Shown here piece by piece: positions 11,376 to 24,500 of a stretch of DNA of 64,000 nt. Positions within the stretch are counted from its first letter, which is position 1. Each line of letters starts with the position of its first letter. This DNA comes from Rhabdophis nuchalis (lineage: Eukaryota; Chordata; Lepidosauria; Squamata; Natricidae): positions 101,541,875-101,605,874 of the forward strand of contig CM077644.1 of assembly GCA_039707465.1 (NCBI GenBank), given 5' to 3'. Both the position numbers and the translations under genes were made by a program. The notes under the pieces are model-generated. The model searched no databases. It was not told the origin of the DNA and saw nothing but the letters and a program-made list of their open reading frames with translations.

Positions 11376-11383
11376 CTCTAGGG

Positions 11384-12139
11384 GCTGTGCAATGTAGTGA
11401 GACTTGTGTCTTTTGCTATTCTATTGCTTGTGGGTAAATCCTATTATGTCCTAAAGGTCAGGTCCTGTCCTAAGACTGGGGTGGGGGTGGGGTGTAGATT
11501 TTTGGGAGTCTTTTGTTTTTCTAACTTTTTAAAATCTCATCAGCTCCAGCCTTCTGTGAGAACTTGTGGCTGAAGGTGTTTTGTTTATGAATAGATTGGC
11601 CCATTCTTTCTGAATGGATATAAAATATCCATTCTAAAAAAACAGTCTCTTCTGCTTGAGGTGGTTTTCTGCCTTTAAGAACATGTTTCTCCATTTCTCC
11701 TTTGGAGAAATATAATATTCTGCCTCTTTTAATATTCCTCAAAGTATTTCATTCTCTAGGAAGGGAGGGGGCTTCCCACACCACCATAAATCTGATATTT
11801 TTGGAATCAAAATGTGCCTCTGAATCACCAGTCTTCACATTTAGATGTCAATCGCCATCAAAATACCTCCATCTGCACAGAGAGCCATAAAGATCACCCC
11901 CTGCACAATTTATAGCCATTTAATTGCAAAGTAGCAAGGCAGAACGTTAAGAAATAAGTTAAGCTACCCCAAACAGAAGAATCCGGAGATTGAGGTTTTT
12001 TTTTAAAAAAAAATCCCTTCAGTTATGTTGGATTCGCACATCACGTTTAGCTAAGGTGTGGCTGGATGGTTGTGAGGTTCCGTTGATTGTGAGAACCCAA
12101 AGGTTGAGGGCGGTTCACGGTTGTGGACCATATTGTGCC
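11384..12139. other. Upstream flank of STXBP3
   Basis: No further gene is seen. The sequence changes from AT-rich to GC/CpG-rich at about 12,040-12,140 as the promoter island begins. Confidence 0.4.
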
Positions 12140-12740
12140 AGCCACATCACCCGGGTTTATTCGGCAAAGCACGGCTCGGGTTTAGCCGACATTTCATATG
12201 GGTACAGAGGGAGACCAGCAAGCAAAACCACCACCCGCTCAGCTGCCGGCTTCCGCCCATATGAATCCCCAGGGCTTGGGCGGGGATTCCTGCTTCTTCT
12301 TGCGGCACCTACGTCACTAGTAAATTCGGCAGGAAAGGCGGCCGCAAACCTGCAAGGCCGGAGGCGGGGCTGGCCGAAACGAGGGGCGGGGCTTGCGTGC
12401 CGGGGCTTGAATGGCCCCCTTGTCCGAGAGTGCGGAATTTTTTTTTCCGTCACAGCCCTGGGAAGCGCAGAGGCAAGATGGCGCCGGCAGCGGCAGCGAG
12501 CGGGGACCGGGGGCTGAAGAGCTTGGTGTGGCAGAGTGAGTGTCGAAAGCCCGCTCTTTCTGACTTCCCTTCCCCAGCGTCTGAGCGACTCTCCTCCTTT
12601 CCTTCCGCGCTTAGCCAAGCCTGCGGAGCCGGGTTTGCACGACGGCCTTAGGCGGGCGTCCTCTTGCCTGGCACGGTCGCCGCGGGCGCGGGGACCGGGG
12701 GACGTGCAGATGCGGATTCGGTCTTCGTGAGGCGACAAGT
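12140..12740 (+). promoter_or_regulatory. STXBP3: CpG-island promoter of STXBP3
   Basis: This CpG-dense, TATA-less stretch surrounds the first coding exon. Visible sites are a CRE-like tacgtca at 12310-12316, Sp1-type GC boxes at 12363-12370 (ggcggggc) and 12383-12392 (ggggcggggc), and a YY1-type caagatggcgcc at 12474-12485 spanning the start codon. YY1 motifs at this position are common in housekeeping promoters. The transcription start is not visible directly; between the GC boxes and 12,470 is likely. Confidence 0.7.
12478..12535 (+). CDS. STXBP3: STXBP3 exon 1 (coding)
   Basis: Residues 1-19 plus one base: an Ala-rich [11 protein letters not shown] leader, then GLKSLVWQ, the start of SM domain 1. 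The ATG has A at -3 and G at +4, a strong context. The donor is a|gtgagt. An out-of-frame ATG lies 67 nt upstream at 12411. Confidence 0.93.
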
Positions 12741-15501
12741 CAGAGGGAGGGTGGTGGCTGGGAGGGGGTTAACGCCTTCGCTTGGGGTCGCGGTCCCGCG
12801 GTCTGGAGTCCTCAATGCGGTTGCATCTTGAGGGTCAAGGCGAAGCTATTCCGCAGCTTTATTTTTATTTTCCCCCCGCTTCGGGAAGCGCTTCACCTGC
12901 TAGATCTGTAAGCATGTCGCCGTCTTTTAAAAGTCCGTTTCCCACACTTTATTCGCACGGCCACTCCTATCGCATTTCTCCTGGTCTCTCAGAGGGGCAC
13001 ACTGGGATTCATCTTCTCTCGCAATTTTTAAGCTTGCATTTCAAAAGGTCGTCCAGTTATTAAAAATAATATACTGAGTTCAGCTGTGGGAATGGCTTTG
13101 ACTAACATATTTACATTTAAAAGACTGGGCTTTTTTCTCAAACACGCACACACACACATGCACACACACGAATGCCCAGGGTCTTTTAAATTCATTCACA
13201 TCCTTGGTAGGGATGGAGGGAGCATGGTGCAGTATGTATTATCCAGCTCTGGGCAGGTTGCTACTGCAGTGGTAGAGAAAATGATAATCAGATGGGTGCC
13301 TTAGGCTGGAAAAGAGAAGAGTTCAAGATAGAAATTGATGATGTTATTTTAAAACTGGCATTTTAGAATTTAATTTCTCTGCATGTGGCTTTTAGGGAAG
13401 CAGAAGAGATTAATAAATGAAAATACTACCATCACCTGAAAGCAGTCGCCTCATAGCGTGTTGTGATCTGATTTCAGTTTGCTTCCCAACTCTGAATTGT
13501 ACAGTGTAGTTGAAAATTGACCTAGTTTATCTTCTGTGATTGCTCTAGATAAAAATGTCATGAATCCACCTACTGCATCCTGAGCTCCTTGAAGGCAAGG
13601 AGCATACATTAATTTTAATAAACATTCTGTGGGACCTTTAGAGTTTTTTTAAACCACATTTTTTTAAATAAATGGTTGCATTATTCCATGAAAATATGGT
13701 TGATCAAGGTTCAGGCATATGTGGAATACATCATCCATATCGGTTTCTTTTATTTCAACTGACAGTTCTTATCCTGGAATGGATGAAGCTATTGAATTGT
13801 ATGCATAACTGAATGGGTGAAGTCTGATGATCGATTTAAAGTTCAGATCTTATTTATTTGGATTTATTTTCAAAGCTCTACGAACAAGATTGTGCTATAT
13901 GTATGCTTCCAACTTGGTCATCTCTTTTGAAACTATCTCTTTTGAAACTAAAGATAGGGGTCGTACTTAAAGGATTGTTAAATGAAAGGATCCTTGATCT
14001 GATTGTGCCCTGTGGACTGCATTTGTGGTATTTGTACATATTTCTTAGTATTCTGTTTTGAGGAAAAGTAATGAAAATATGTTGCAAACAGATCGGCATG
14101 ATTATGGCATTGTTTTTTCTGATCTTATTGCTTTTACTTCTAGTATGATTTAATATTTCCTTTCTTTGAAAAAAAAATTGTGTCTCATCAGCCGTGTTCA
14201 CGTAACATGCTTATCTTAATTTAATTGTCATTTATTAAATGAGTGCCATAATAGCAAAGATATTAAGATATCTCAACATACATATTTACAAGAATTGCTC
14301 CTTTCCTAGTATTTATACATTAATTTGATATAGATTCCTTAAAAAAACCTTGGGACTTTTGCTGGTTTAGACTGGAAGAAATTATTTACCTATTAATCAC
14401 AAATTTGGAGAAGCTTTAACATCAATTTTAATTACCGTTTAACCTTTCTACTCTGAAAAATTTTGAAGTAAGAATTGTTAATTACAGGCATTTCCAGTCC
14501 TATTTAACTCGGTAGGAAACAGGCGCATGCTTACCTTCAGAAATGAACTTGAAAAAATCCTCAAGGGGATGGACTAAGAAGCTATTGCTTCCTCTCAGAC
14601 CATTCAATTTGTTCACTCATGCTTGTTCCTTTTCTGTTCTGCATTATTCCAATATATGAGCCCAAACGTTTTGCGGATAAAGGCTAATAACATTTTTGCT
14701 CTTATGATAAATTGTAAAATGAAATATAAATAGTTAAAATTTATAGTAAATTTAGAAAAATAACCACTGCCAAGAGAAACATTGCTTGCTATAAATTCAT
14801 TTAATTCCACTGACAGTAAAGCCAAAATGCATTACCTCTGGAAAGTTTGAAAGAAAAGATCTGGAAGAATAATTATGATTTTGTGCAAAGATTAAGGATA
14901 CAGAATCATATAGAGCATGGGTTTTCAAGCCTTTTTTACATCAGAGAACCTGTTACAAACATCTTTGGAGACCCTTATCAAGGGTGTGTGTGCTGAGTGT
15001 CAACTGAGAAGCCTCATCACCCTTTCCCTTAGTGACTAAGAAAAGAGCTAGAGGGAGAAAAACTGCAAGAGAGTAAAATATTTGTTTCCCCTTAGTTTCA
15101 TGGAACCCATTCAAATTCTTGCAAAATTCCAGTTTTTTAAAAAAAACACCTAGTATAGAACTTTTATTTAGAAATTATTATAGGAAAGCTTCAGTTGCAA
15201 GAATAAAAAATCCTTTATGATAATTACAGTTTCCATATAATGCATTTAAATACATAAATATAGTATGTAAAATGGGAAATGAACAAAACCCTTTTGGCTG
15301 ATAAAAGCATATGCTGCTATGTTTGGTACTTGGTTGTTGTTTTCCAATAATTATAACCTACATTCTGGATGCAAACATCCTGAAAATAATATTAAAAACC
15401 AAGGAACTGATTCTTTGATATGCTGTTGCACAAACCATATTTGTGATCTAAAGTAACAAGCTATGAGTTGTCTTATAACATCTACTAAGTTTGTTTAGGC
15501 A

Positions 15502-15536
<35 letters not shown>

Positions 15537-18500
15537 AATAAATAAATATTACTCTATCGAATTTAAGGATGCTTGGCATATAGTGGATATATTCATGATT
15601 TTAAAGACAGGTCTTTATCCTATTTATAAATGGGTATGTTTATATTCATTTTATATATTCCATGATTTGTGTATTTATAAGATCATGTAAAGGTCAATTT
15701 TATGAGACCAACTTAATGATTTTAGGATTTATAAAATATAATTTTATAAAATATAACTGGATAGAATTATACCATTGCTTTGTTTTCTGGTGAAAAAAAG
15801 ATAAAGAAGGTTAAGGCTTGACTTACACTCAGTAGTAATTATATAAATGAATCTACAGGAAATATACCTGTTTTTGTTTTGAATACAGTGACTTCATTTG
15901 CATAACATACTAGCAGTAAAGGTCAGCGGATGAGTCTACTACTTAGTAAATTAAGTTTAGTTCTTTGTAATTCAAGATAGGGGCTGTTTCAAATTCACTT
16001 AGAACAGTAGACCTCAAGTTACAGAGGTCTTATATAGGTTCATTATCCAAATTCTACACTGATAGTTCTTGCAAACACAGTGATTTTTTTATACTAGTGT
16101 TGACCTAAAGTTATTTGTGCTTGCCCTGCAAAACTGGAATTGGAAACCAGAAATAAGATGTGCAGAAGATGTGAAAGCCATGCTTTCCTATTTCTATCTA
16201 TGTTCAAATAAGTCAGATTTAATTAGATTATTAGGATAAGATGCCAACATAATAAGAAATACTGTTTTTACAATACTTTGTACTACTGTACTATAACACA
16301 CTTTGTAATGCTGACTAGCTTAATTCTTTAATGTTACATATGACCTTGTGTGGGAATATTATTTTTAATGTAGTTCATTTCTAGTTAAAACCTTTATTAT
16401 TTCATTTTAACTGTAGTAATAGTATTTTTTTCTTTTAGAACTAAAAGCATCAGTGTTTGATGACTGTAGAAAAGAAGAAGAATGGAAGGTAAGAAAAATT
16501 ACCTTAAACTGGTTTATCTATGACATATACTATATTTTAAAAAACATTATTCAAGGTACATCTCAATGTGTAATGGAAAATGTTAGTGGTAATTGGAAGA
16601 TTTTGTAGGAATGTAATGGGTCCATAGATCTTTGGAGGAGTATGGTTATAACTGCTAATCATCTGCATTATTGATCACTTATTATGGCATCTTCATCAAG
16701 GTCTATAGGAATTACTCTGCTTGGGATAGCTTGCTTGAACTCCTATTGGATCTGGGTCTGGAGCTGTAGGGAGAACAGCAACACTGAGGTTGGCTGTAAC
16801 GGTAGAATAGTGCTACAGTTGAAATTGTAGAATAGCTTCTGGCAAGGGCTGCCACTCAGCTGTTTGGAGATACATCTGTTAGAGTAACATCAGAGAAGAA
16901 CCTCTCCTTCATAGCAGCATGGATGTGATTTGTTTCTGTGACACCTGATTGGCGGGGTAGATGTGTCCTGGTAGAATTGTGTTCTTTCAATCGTGTTGAT
17001 AGTTGAGAATTATTGCAGGAGTTATCTGGTAGTTGTGTGAAAATACCATCCAGTATCTTGTGGCATGTCAGGGTGCTTAAAGGACAGTCCACCTTCTTAT
17101 TCTGTTGGTATCTCAGGGTCCAGAAAGAAGAAGCAGTGATTTCATCTATTCCAATTCACAAGAGGAGCTGAAGAAGTTTGATCAGTCAACAGAAAAGGCT
17201 TTGAATAGTGTGTGGTTGGGCTGAAGCTCTGCTATTCTGTCTCATAGTGTATAAGGAAAAATTGAAAATTATTCCTGACGGAATAGTATTTATCCCAATA
17301 TACAAAAGGTCTTAACCCTACATGACTTTAAGGAGGTAATTAAGACTTGTCCCTTGAGATCAGGATAAATTGAATTCCAGTTGAGGAAGATTTCATTTCT
17401 GATTGCCATTTTAATAAAATATGTATTGACTGATTATGCTTTGCTCATCTTGTTTATACACTGCCCAGAGTCACTTGGTTTGAGTTGGGTGTCCCTATAA
17501 ATGCTATAATAAACAAATAAATCAACTGGTTAGTAGGTAGTTCTTATTGAGGAACCACTTGTTTAACAGCATTCAAAATTACCACACTGCTGAATGATGA
17601 GAACTAATGATAGATCCTTATACTTATAGCTATCCTAATGTGCCTGCATCATGTGATTATTATTTGAGATTTTACTGTTGTTTTCTGACAGACAAAGTCA
17701 ATAAGAAAGCCAGCAGAAAGCTACAAATGGCAACCACATGACTGGGGGACATTGTGACTACACAGGATTTATTTAACAATGGCAATTGGGACTGATGCAA
17801 CTACCATCATAAGTTGTTATAGTCACCTGAATTCACACTTTACAACTGTACCTTAATAACAGAGTTGCCAGTCCCCATTACCATTGTTAAGTGAGAACTA
17901 TCTGTAGTTAGTCACAGAAATCTGCATTTTGGAATCACAAGAGACTAGATCAGTGATAGCAAACCTTTTTTTGATTGCATGCCAAAAGCGTGGGGAGTGC
18001 AGGGGTGTGCCACACCCATAATGCTATGCACACAACACACACCCCTGCACACATGCACACACGATTAGCGCGAAACCACCACCCCTGCTTTTAGCGCACT
18101 TTTTTCGCCCTCTCCGGTCTCCAGAGGCTTTCTAGGAGCCTGGGGAGGTTGAAAACAGCCTCTCTCACCCCCCCGAGACCCTCCGGAGGCTTCAGGAGCT
18201 TCCCTGAAACCTCCGGAGATAGAAATACCGGCCCTACGGCCAAACTGGAATGTCAGGAATGGACTTCCAGTTTGGCTGTAGGGCTATTTATTGCCCTCTA
18301 GAGTCTTCAGGAGGCTTTCCTGAAGGCACCGGAGGGCAAAAACGGCCCTATGAGCAAACCAGTTGTCACTTCCGGTTTGCTCATAGGGCCGTTTTTTTGC
18401 CCTCCAGAGCCTTCAAGGTAACCTCCTGAAGGCTCTGGAGGGTGGCAAATGGCCCTATGGAGGGCGAAAAACAGCTTCAAAAGCACGCCAGTCAGCTGCC

Positions 18501-21500
18501 AAACGCGCATGTGCGCTGGAGCTGAGTGCCCTAACAAATGGCTCCGGGTGCCACCTATGGCACACGTGTCATAGGTTTGCCATCACAGGAGTAGATATTT
18601 GTGTCAAGTACTTATCTAATGTTTCTCTATACAAGTAATCTTTGACTTTGACCAGTCATTTAATGACCCCAGTCACAACAGCTTCGGAACAGGTGCTTTT
18701 CAGCTCGTAAAGCACTTCCACCTGTCATAAGATATCATGCCAGCCCCTCCCCCCAGTCACATTTGGGATGTTTGGCAACCTGTTTGCTTTTACAACCAGG
18801 TATTGAATACCTGTGATTATGTAATTACCATTTGCAATATTCTCTGCTGGCATCCCCAGAAAGTCAATTGGAAAACGGGTAGAGAAGATTTCGGGCAGGG
18901 AGACATTGGATCTGAAATCCACTCCTCCCAGTGTGTTAAAGGATTTTCTCTCCCTTCCTCTTGAAGGGAAGTGAAATCTTTCTGTGTGCTGAAAGAAAAA
19001 GACCTCAGAACTGGTGAAAACACTGAATCTTACTATGCTAACATTTGTTTACTTTTTCCCTTTCCCTCCAGTGGGGAAAATACTAATGAAGGCCAGCATT
19101 AAAGTTAGCCTTCCTTTCTTGGTGCGCTAGAGGAATTGACCTCAGATCTCGTGAAAATACTAGCAAATGCCATCATTCTTAGAATTGTTTTCCCTGCTTT
19201 GCTCAAAGACCAAGATTCTAGGCCCAATTGTGGTTGTAAATGGAAAGCTATCTGTAATTCAAGGCAAAATCAAATGTGAATAGATTATTAAAATACAATA
19301 TACCGATACCTAGATTTGGGGCAGCTGTTGAATTATTGGAGTGAGGCACATCTACATAGATGTCTGAAGGGAAGTCCAGATGCTTAATTTGGAAGAGTGT
19401 CAATTCTGTTATATGAAGTAAAGTAAACAAAAATGTTGTAATTATTACAGATACTAATGCCAAACAAATATAACATACTTCAATTTATTGTGTGGCAAAC
19501 ACTCAGTGTATTTATTTTGTAAATTAAAACATTTTAACCAAACAAATGAAGTATACCTTTAAGATGTATACTCTTTTGAAAGAGAACAGCTGGTTTTTAC
19601 TTAAACAAATAGCTGGATAGCATGATAAGCCAAATTCAGTCAACCCAGGTCCCCCCCCCCCCCTCCCCACTACATGGAATATGCAGATTTAATTTTATTT
19701 CTTTATTTCTTTTATTTTTAAAAATTTGGACCAGGTCTTTTGATACTTGACCTAATCTTTCACGTGCATGGATCCAAACATCTAAAATCTGTTTTATTAT
19801 TGTCCAACATAAACATGAATTAAATTGGCATGGGACTGAGTAATCTGATACAATGCCATAGTTGTGAAATCACAGTTGGGAGACCCACATGATTCATTGT
19901 GTTTGAATCTACTTTTACTTTTTCTTAGTAATAGAATCTGAATTGGTGGATCTTTAAAGCAAATATATTCATTAACTTGCCCTTGTGAGACATGAAATTA
20001 TAGTTTATTTTTAAAGTGTTTCTTTAATGTAATCCTGCTGTTGGATACACATTGGTTTCATCTGCGCATTATGCTAAAGCAAAGATCCATGATTTGTTGA
20101 ATAAAGTATTACTGTATTTTTCAGAGTATAAGACGCAAAAACGGGCCATTTTTTGTCAAAAAAAATGCATGCATAGCCTTATGGAGGCTTATAGAGTGCT
20201 GCTGGGGGCTGGGGGGGGGCAAAAATGGCCCATTTTGTGCTTGTTTCTGCCCTCCCCAGCCCCCAGGTGGTCTCTGAAAGCCTCCATAAGGCTAGACATC
20301 GCCATTTTGGTGAAGGGGGTGGGGTTCAGGAGGCCAAAAAAATGTTGTATTCGATGTATAAAATGCACCCAGATTTTCAGCCTCTTTTTTGAGAAAAAAA
20401 GTTGCATCTTATACTCCAAAAATGCGGCATCTGGATTATATAATACATTAAATCCATATTATGGTTTAACATAATGTATGAATCCAGCTAGCATTATTAA
20501 ACTTATATGTTGCCCATCTTGCTATCAAGAATTGTTTAAATACTGTAGATTATGGACTTGTATTATATACACTTGGGGAATTAAAAGTTTGGTTTGTACA
20601 TTTTGTCTCTGTATAAGGTACATGAGTGAAAGATTTAGTACTTGAAATTGACTTCAGTGTAAGCTCATACTAATATTGATAGTAGATGTAATGAGAGTTG
20701 ATAATATCCTTGAGGAATATGAGAAAGAGCCATAGCCAAGGCAAGGGTCAGATAATTGATTTGGCATTCTGACATTGTAATCCTGTAATAAAAAATATTT
20801 TTAATATTCATGACTTTGTTGTTCAAGTTCACTCAATCTCAAAGTTACCAAAATGTAATTTGAAGTCTAAGATGGTATTCAGTTGTCTGAACTACTCATT
20901 TGATTTTTACTTTTATTTATGAAGATAATTCTTCTAGATGACTTTACTACTAAGCTGCTGTCATCATGTGGTAAAATGACAGACCTACTTGCGGAAGGGA
21001 TAACTGGTAAGTATCTGCTAAGCAGAATTAATTTTGCTGGTGAATACATTTGCAAAGTAAAAACTGTATTCATTTATTTTAAATAATTATATTAAGAATT
21101 ATAAATAGAAAGAATAAAAGCTAATAAAAATACAAAAGAAAGGAAATGGATATTAAAAAAAGAGCAAAAAGAAAGGAAAAAACAAAAAAGAATGTCCCTC
21201 TTTATACCAACAAGTAAAACAATGTTAATAGCTTTAAATATAACATAAACTCTTTTCATCACATAACTCATCTCTTAACAACAGGTCAAAAATCTTGTAA
21301 TTTCTTCTTTATCAGCATTTTAACTGATTGAATAAGCCAATTTTTTATTCCTTCCCTGAATTTTTAAGAATCTTAATTTTTAAACCTTTCAGTAAGACTT
21401 TCAATTTGTTTTTTGTTCATCTTTTTTAGGCATCTTAATAGGCTGCTTTGTTCATACAATAAGTAAACCTTGTCCTTCCGCACTTTTGTAGATATAGTAA

Positions 21501-24500
21501 GAAAAAGCTATCCAAATCATTTTTCTAATTTAATAATTCTATATTTCGGCTTCCGGCCTGGGCACAGCACAGAGACGGCATTGGGCGCGTTGGTGGATGA
21601 TCTCTGGAGGGCTCGGGATAGGGGTTGTTCCTCTGTCCTGGTCCTGTTAGACCTCTCAGCGGCTTTCGATACCATCGACCATGGTATCATGTTGCGCCGG
21701 CTGGTGGGGGGCACCGTTTTACGGTGTTTCTCCTCCTACCTCTCTGACCGGTCGCAATTTGTGTTGGCAGGAGGGCAGAGGTCGACGTCAAGGTGCTATA
21801 AATTCATTTAATTCCATGGTTTCGGGTTAGAATTCCACCAGTACGCTGACGATACTCAGCTGTACATCTCTACCCCGGACCACCCCAACGATGCCGTGGA
21901 AGTGATGTCCCAGTGTCTGGAGGCCGTGCGAGTCTGGATGGGGAGAAACAGGCTCCGACTCAACCCGTCCAAGACCGAGTGGCTGTGGCTTCCGGCATCA
22001 CGCTATAGCCAGTTGGTGCCAGCTCTGGCTATTGGGGGCGAGTCATTGGCCCCCACAGAGAGGGCTCACAACTTGGGCGTCCTCCTGGACTCTCGGCTGT
22101 CTCTAGAAGATCATATGACAGCCGTGGCCAGGGGGGCTTTTTATCAGGTCCGCCTGATACGCCAGTTGCGCCCCTTTCTGGATTGTGACGCTTTACACAC
22201 GGTCACTCAAGCCCTCGTCATCTCCCACCTGGACTACTGCAAAGCTCTCTACATGGGGCTTCCCTTGAAGTGCACCTGGAGGCTTCAATTATTTTAGAAT
22301 GTGGCCGTGTGGGGGATCCTGGGAGCTCCTAGATGCTCCCATGTGACACCTCTCCTGCGCGAGCTGCACTGGCTGCCTGTGGCTTTCCGGGTGCGCTTCA
22401 AGGTACTAGTAACTACCTTTAAAGCGCTCCATGGCAAGGGACCTGGTTACCTGCAAGACTGCCTCCTGCTACCAAATACCTCCCACCGACCAGTTCGCTC
22501 CCACAGAGAGGGCATCCTCAGGGTGCTGTCGGCCAGGCAATGTCGGCTGGCGACCCCTAGGGCAGTGCTTCTCAATTATTTTCTGTCATGCCCCCCCTAG
22601 GAAGAAGAAAACATTTCGCGCCCCCCGCACGACTGTAAATAGTATCATTTGTCTATAAAATTGTTATAAGTACACCTCTGCATAACACTGTATCCTTATT
22701 AACGTATAAGAGAATAAAAAAAGAAAGAAATGTGGATCAATTTACAACAAAGAATAGCTTTATTAACTGTAGCAGAAAAGATTTAAAGTGCATTAGAAAT
22801 TTAAAAATTTCTAATGCACTGAATTTTATAAAGATTTTAAAGAAATAATAATACCAAAATTGCAAAAATTATTTAATGGAATTTTACACGGTGGAGAAGT
22901 CCCGATGTCATGGAATAGAACGGTAATAACTATAATTCCTAAATCTGATAAAGATTTGGAGAGGATCGAGTCCTATCGACCCATTTCTTTAATTAACCAG
23001 GATGCCAAAATATTTACTGCCATTATAAGTAATAGGTTAAATAGATTTATAGATAAGTATATAAGCTATAATCAGGTAGGTTTTGTTAAAGGTAGATATA
23101 TGAGTGATATAATTAGAAGAGTATTAAATATTATAGATGTAGCTGAGAGTAATGGGGATAAAATAGGTATAGTATCACTAGACATTTTTAAAGCCTTTGA
23201 TTCTGTACAATGGGAAACTATTAAGGTAATTATCGAGGCATTAGGCTTCGGTAATAGGTTTATACATGTTATTTCAAAATTGTATCAAAAAAGTAGTGCA
23301 AAAGTGAAGGTGAATGGAATAATGACGGGAGAGATTAAATTGGAAGCAGGTACGAGACAGGGATGTCCCTTGTCCCCAACATTATTTTTATTAATTATGG
23401 AAGTTTTGACTAAATTGATAGAAAAAGATGAAGAATTGGAAGGATACAAGGGATATAAGATAAATTTGTACGCGGATGATACCTTGATTATTTTGAAAGA
23501 TATAGAGAAAGATTTGAAGAGGATAAATAAACATTTGAAAGAATTTGAAGAAATGACAGGTTTAAAGGTAAATTGGTCAAAATCTGAATTATTAATGAAC
23601 AAAAATGATGAGTGGGAGAGTATGCAAGAACAATTTGGGATAAGAATTAAAAATACACTGAAATATTTGGGAATAACACTTTCACTTAAAGTTAGAGAAT
23701 TGAAAAAAATTAATTATGATGTGATGTTGAATGAAATAGAGAAAAAGATAGATAAATATAAAGAGATAAAGTTGTCTTGATTTGGCAGAATTGCAATGTG
23801 TAAGATGATGCTGTTACCAAAGTTTAATTTTTTATTTGAGATGCTACCATTAAATTTGACAGAGAAGGATATGGAAGGATATCAGAAGAAATTAGATAAA
23901 TTCTGCAATGGTGGGAAAAGACCTAGATTAATGAAGAAAATGTGGTATCAAAATCAAAAGGAAGGTGGATTGGGAATTCCCAATCTACTTAATTATTATT
24001 GGGCCTATAATATTCGAACTGTAATAAAAATACTTAAAGGAGGAGACGGTCATTGGGGAGATCTAGAGTTAAAGGATATTAAGAGATTTGGCCCTACATG
24101 GTTTTTAGATAAAATAAAAACAAAAAAGGCAATTAACAGTTATTGGTTAAAGGGATTGAGTAAAATTTGGAATAAATTTGTTAAAATATTGATTCCGGAT
24201 ATATCCTTCTTGGGGAAGACACTTGGAAGTTGGCCGATTAAAACAAATATAAGTCGAGATAAAGTAATTGAGGATGAAAATATAGGAAGTATAGTAAATT
24301 GGTTAAGAGCATTAGAAATTGAGAGCAGAAAAAAAGAAATAATTGAAAAATTGGAGCTGAATTGGTTTGAAAAAATACAGGTAGAAAAATGGTCTACGGA
24401 AGTAAGGGGAACATGTAAAATAGGCAGAAGTAAAACTGAATTTGAAAGTTTAGTATCTCAAATTATCAAGGATGAAATTGGGTTAAAGGGACTCGTTAGT

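Noticed and set aside
10518..11397. Several long overlapping frames of 110-270 codons on both strands
   Set aside because: All lie in the CTTT repeat and CpG-rich core of one hAT element. The multi-frame openness is due to composition.
12397..12651. Frame in phase with STXBP3 exon 1 starting at 12397
   Set aside because: It starts at GTG, not ATG, and reads through the exon 1 donor into intron 1. The ATG at 12478 with strong context is preferred.
12157..12738. 193-codon minus-strand frame over the STXBP3 promoter
   Set aside because: CpG-island composition leaves stops rare. It is antisense to exon 1, with no splice pattern or domain.
20052..20474. 140-codon frame in intron 2
   Set aside because: It lies across the 'gagtataagacgc' transposon and has similar shadows in the other two copies. 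No transposase motif is present.
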